Shown here: positions 61,859 to 64,000 of the stretch, piece after piece | How the letters are laid out: each line of letters starts with the position of its first letter | Position numbering within the stretch: the stretch's first letter is position 1 | Source of the DNA: Acanthacorydalis orientalis | Taxonomy: Eukaryota; Arthropoda; Insecta; Megaloptera; Corydalidae | Assembly (NCBI GenBank): GCA_034766995.1 | Contig: CM068317.1 | Location: 27,717,501 to 27,781,500 of the forward strand | DNA: 64,000 nucleotides | Reading direction: 5' to 3' | Translations under genes and position numbers: made by a program | The notes under the pieces: model-generated | Databases searched by the model: none | The model's input: the letters and a program-made list of their open reading frames with translations, nothing else | Told to the model about the DNA's origin: nothing

Positions 61859-62359
61859 CAGTGCCCTTTAAACTGTGTTCCACGGAACCTTGGGTTTCCG
61901 CGCAACCTCTTCAGAGCATCCGTGAGTTAGTCAAAATTTGAAAGAAAAACCTAAAAAACCCAAATTGTATTCATAATAATTTCTGTTATTTCTATAAATA
62001 CCTATTATTATGCAGTAAAAATGTATTTATACCTATTATATAAAACTGTACTTATGAGTAGTCATTCAAGTTATGCTGCGAAAATAAAATACAGAAATAG
62101 ACTGGATGCCGAATATGAAATGCGCTTGCAGGCAACATCATTGGTCCTGATTTCGATATTTTGTGTCAAAAAATGTATGCACATCCCGGTCGTGTAGCAC
62201 ACAAATATAGCAATGATTAATAAATTAGTAAATAATCCTTTTTAGTTTGTATTAAAATTGTTCAGTAAAAGAAAAATATAAAAAAATAATGATTTTATTT
62301 CTATTCAAAAATTTATAATCTTAAGGGTTCCGTGAGTCGATAAAGTTTGAAGATCACTC
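61859..62359 (+). mobile_element. hAT element (ZBED5-like transposase remnant)
   Basis: 501 bp with ends CAGTGCCCTTTAAACTGTGT and, inverted at the right end, GAGTGATCTTCAAACTTTAT, each followed inward by a CACGGAACC word. The flanking octamers GACTAGAC (61851-61858) and GACTAAAC (62360-62367) match at seven of eight positions. Inside, the plus strand (about 62080-62200) keeps KYRNRLDAEYEMRLQ, then in a shifted frame PDFDILCQKMYAHP, the end of a hAT transposase of the ZBED5/SCAND3 type. The rest of the gene is deleted. Confidence 0.85.
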
Positions 62360-63755
62360 GACTAAACTAACACAAACATCTAACTTATGTGAAACACTTA
62401 CAAGATGAAAGTAACTATTTATTCCAAAAACAAACTTTTGAACATATTTATGTTAAGAATAATTTATATTTTCTCAACTGTATTCATGAGTTCAGTTCTT
62501 ATATAACCATACTATTAGATTGCAAAGTTATGTATTTTGTTAACCGTGTCACAGTAAATTCTATTCATTAGAAATATCAGTTTTTAAAATATAATCGATG
62601 AAATGAATTCAGAACTATTGTACTTTAAAAAAAATTGAACAGTATTTTAATTGAAAATTGAATTTAAACCTTAGTAGAATAATTAAGAGTTAAGTAATAG
62701 ATAAATTATACAACAATATCGACTAAGTAAAATATATTTTTACATTTTGTGTTCTTTATGTGTATTAGGTTTACATTAAATATATTCGTATGCATAAAAA
62801 ATCTGATAAAACAGTTTTTCAGTGTTTAAATATTTAATAAAGTTTCATTTACTTAAATTTAATATTGACATAAAAATATTTCACCAAGAAATTAGTAAAT
62901 TCAGTATTTCAAGTATAAATTATTTATTTACAACAGAGAACAAGATTTGAGTTTAAAGATATTTCAAATTTCTCATTTCTCATAAGTACAAATTTTATTT
63001 TGTTACATACCACTCTAATTTATAATTATCCAAATATTTTAAAAGATATTTACTTTATCGTTATCTATTTTACATATACTTACCAATATTTTACAGAAAC
63101 TTTTGATAGGGTTTTAATTATTCATAATAATTGAAATTTTGTATGATATTTTTTAATGTACACTCTAAAATAGATTTGTAGGGAAAATATTTGCATTTTT
63201 AATAATTTATATTCGGAAATTTGTTTTAAAAAATAATATTTTTTTTTACACACTTATGTATCTATATTAAATTTATCTATGGGTTACGTGGATACTATAC
63301 AACGAACCAACATCCTAAATATAAAAACGAAAATCATATGAGATGAAATGACATTTTTTATTATAACATTCGGTATAAAATTGCAAACTATTCATAAATA
63401 AGTATGTAGAAGTTGATTGTTTGACACTAACGTGTGAAATTTCTTTTTACATAAATCTTGATGTGCTACACATGCTTTAATCTTTAAACTTTCTACTTTC
63501 ATGTTTACTTCGCTTGATAAAAAGAAACAACATGTCAAAGTTTTGTAATATACTAGAAAACAAGAATTATGTATTGTTATGACAGATGGGGCTTTAACTT
63601 TAAAATAATGAAAAAAGTAAAAAAGAAAGTAGGTCAAACAGTTATCACTTATCTATAAAAGCATATATCGATTAGTTCATTTTGAAAAATTAGTTTACGT
63701 CTGTTTTACGTATTTTGTTTTGCAAAATGATCTTTTAGGCTGGTTGTTACATATA
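62360..63755. other. no supported feature
   Basis: AT-rich; the open frames at 62389-62571 and 63392-63637 are not recognised. Confidence 0.55.
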
Positions 63756-64000
63756 CAGGGTGGCGCCAAACGAACGAACGAGGTTAAAATATTATTTTTT
63801 TTGTATTTTTTTTATTTCCCAAAATATAGTATAAGGATGGGAATTTTTTTCTGATTACACATGAAACATGGTATCACGCAAATGATACCCATTTTTGGCT
63901 TCACAAAATCGAGCTCTTTCTGAAGTATTTTTCATTACTTTTCTCAGGATTTCTGGACAGAACCTTCGAATTTCTTCTTGTATGTTGTTCTTTACCTGCA
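63756..64000 (-). mobile_element. Tc1/mariner-type transposon, 3' end, runs off window
   Basis: A CAGGGTGGCGCCAAACGAAC terminal sequence starts right after a TA at 63754-63755. On the minus strand an uninterrupted C-terminal transposase reading enters from the window edge: VKNNIQEEIRRFCPEILRKV, NTSERARFCEAKNGYHLRD and TMFHV, then TAA at 63857-63855. This fits the end of insect IS630/Tc1/mariner transposases (the EEI...P.ML..VM.N...R...C....G.HL.DI.F pattern). The visible frame has no stop, so this copy may be younger than the others; the catalytic part is outside the window. Confidence 0.75.

Overview
The window is strongly AT-rich nuclear DNA of an animal, most likely an insect. The evidence is the spread of DNA transposon families typical of insects (several mariner lineages, pogo/Tigger, piggyBac, hAT), short non-LTR retrotransposon tails, one intronless copy of the animal mitochondrial gene ROMO1, and no operons, ribosome binding sites or dense coding. 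A hymenopteran would fit the AT-rich, mariner-rich and (TA)n-rich picture, but the sequence does not prove it. No intact protein-coding gene, tRNA, rRNA or CRISPR array was found. The window looks like an intergenic or long-intron repeat desert.

Layout. 1-470: 3' part of a mariner cut by the window edge. 2577-2869: 3' end of a cecropia/Hsmar1-like mariner. 5584-6048: LTR-like block with an internal minisatellite. 7195-7850: diverged tandem duplication. 11271-11510: ROMO1 retropseudogene. 13715-14200, 27080-27490 and 30655-31200: LINE reverse-transcriptase C-terminal fragments on the minus strand. 14808-15358, 38187-38749, 44148-44713, 45440-45986 and 50940-51506: five full-length copies of a ~560 bp mariner deletion derivative, with a truncated copy at 32410-32640. 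18641-19476: internally deleted mariner inside a (TA)n array. 21130-22367: pogo/Tigger element with both ends. 29573-30575: two mariner 3' halves joined as an inverted dimer. 40362-41600: full-length but dead mauritiana-like mariner, with a small hAT element next to it (41630-42146). 48867-49160 and 63756-64000: further Tc1/mariner-type 3' ends. 51960-52385: hAT element. 52683-54475: decayed piggyBac-like element. 54637-56067: three tandem ~470-480 bp units, each with its own (TA)n tract. 60853-61145 and 61859-62359: two more hAT elements with 8 bp target duplications.

About fifty (TA)n arrays are scattered through the window, roughly one per 1.3 kb by eye, often next to transposon ends. TA is the mariner/pogo target, so part of this association is expected. 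Islands of ordinary base composition with many CpGs (17640-18130, 28440-28690, 56100-56375) stand out and could be regulatory or 5' exon sequence, but no product can be assigned.

I found no convincing new biological system. The most notable features are the amplified mariner derivative that keeps only the DNA-binding-domain coding segment, the inverted mariner dimer, the ROMO1 copy broken by one nonsense codon, and the repeated nesting of transposons in (TA)n arrays.
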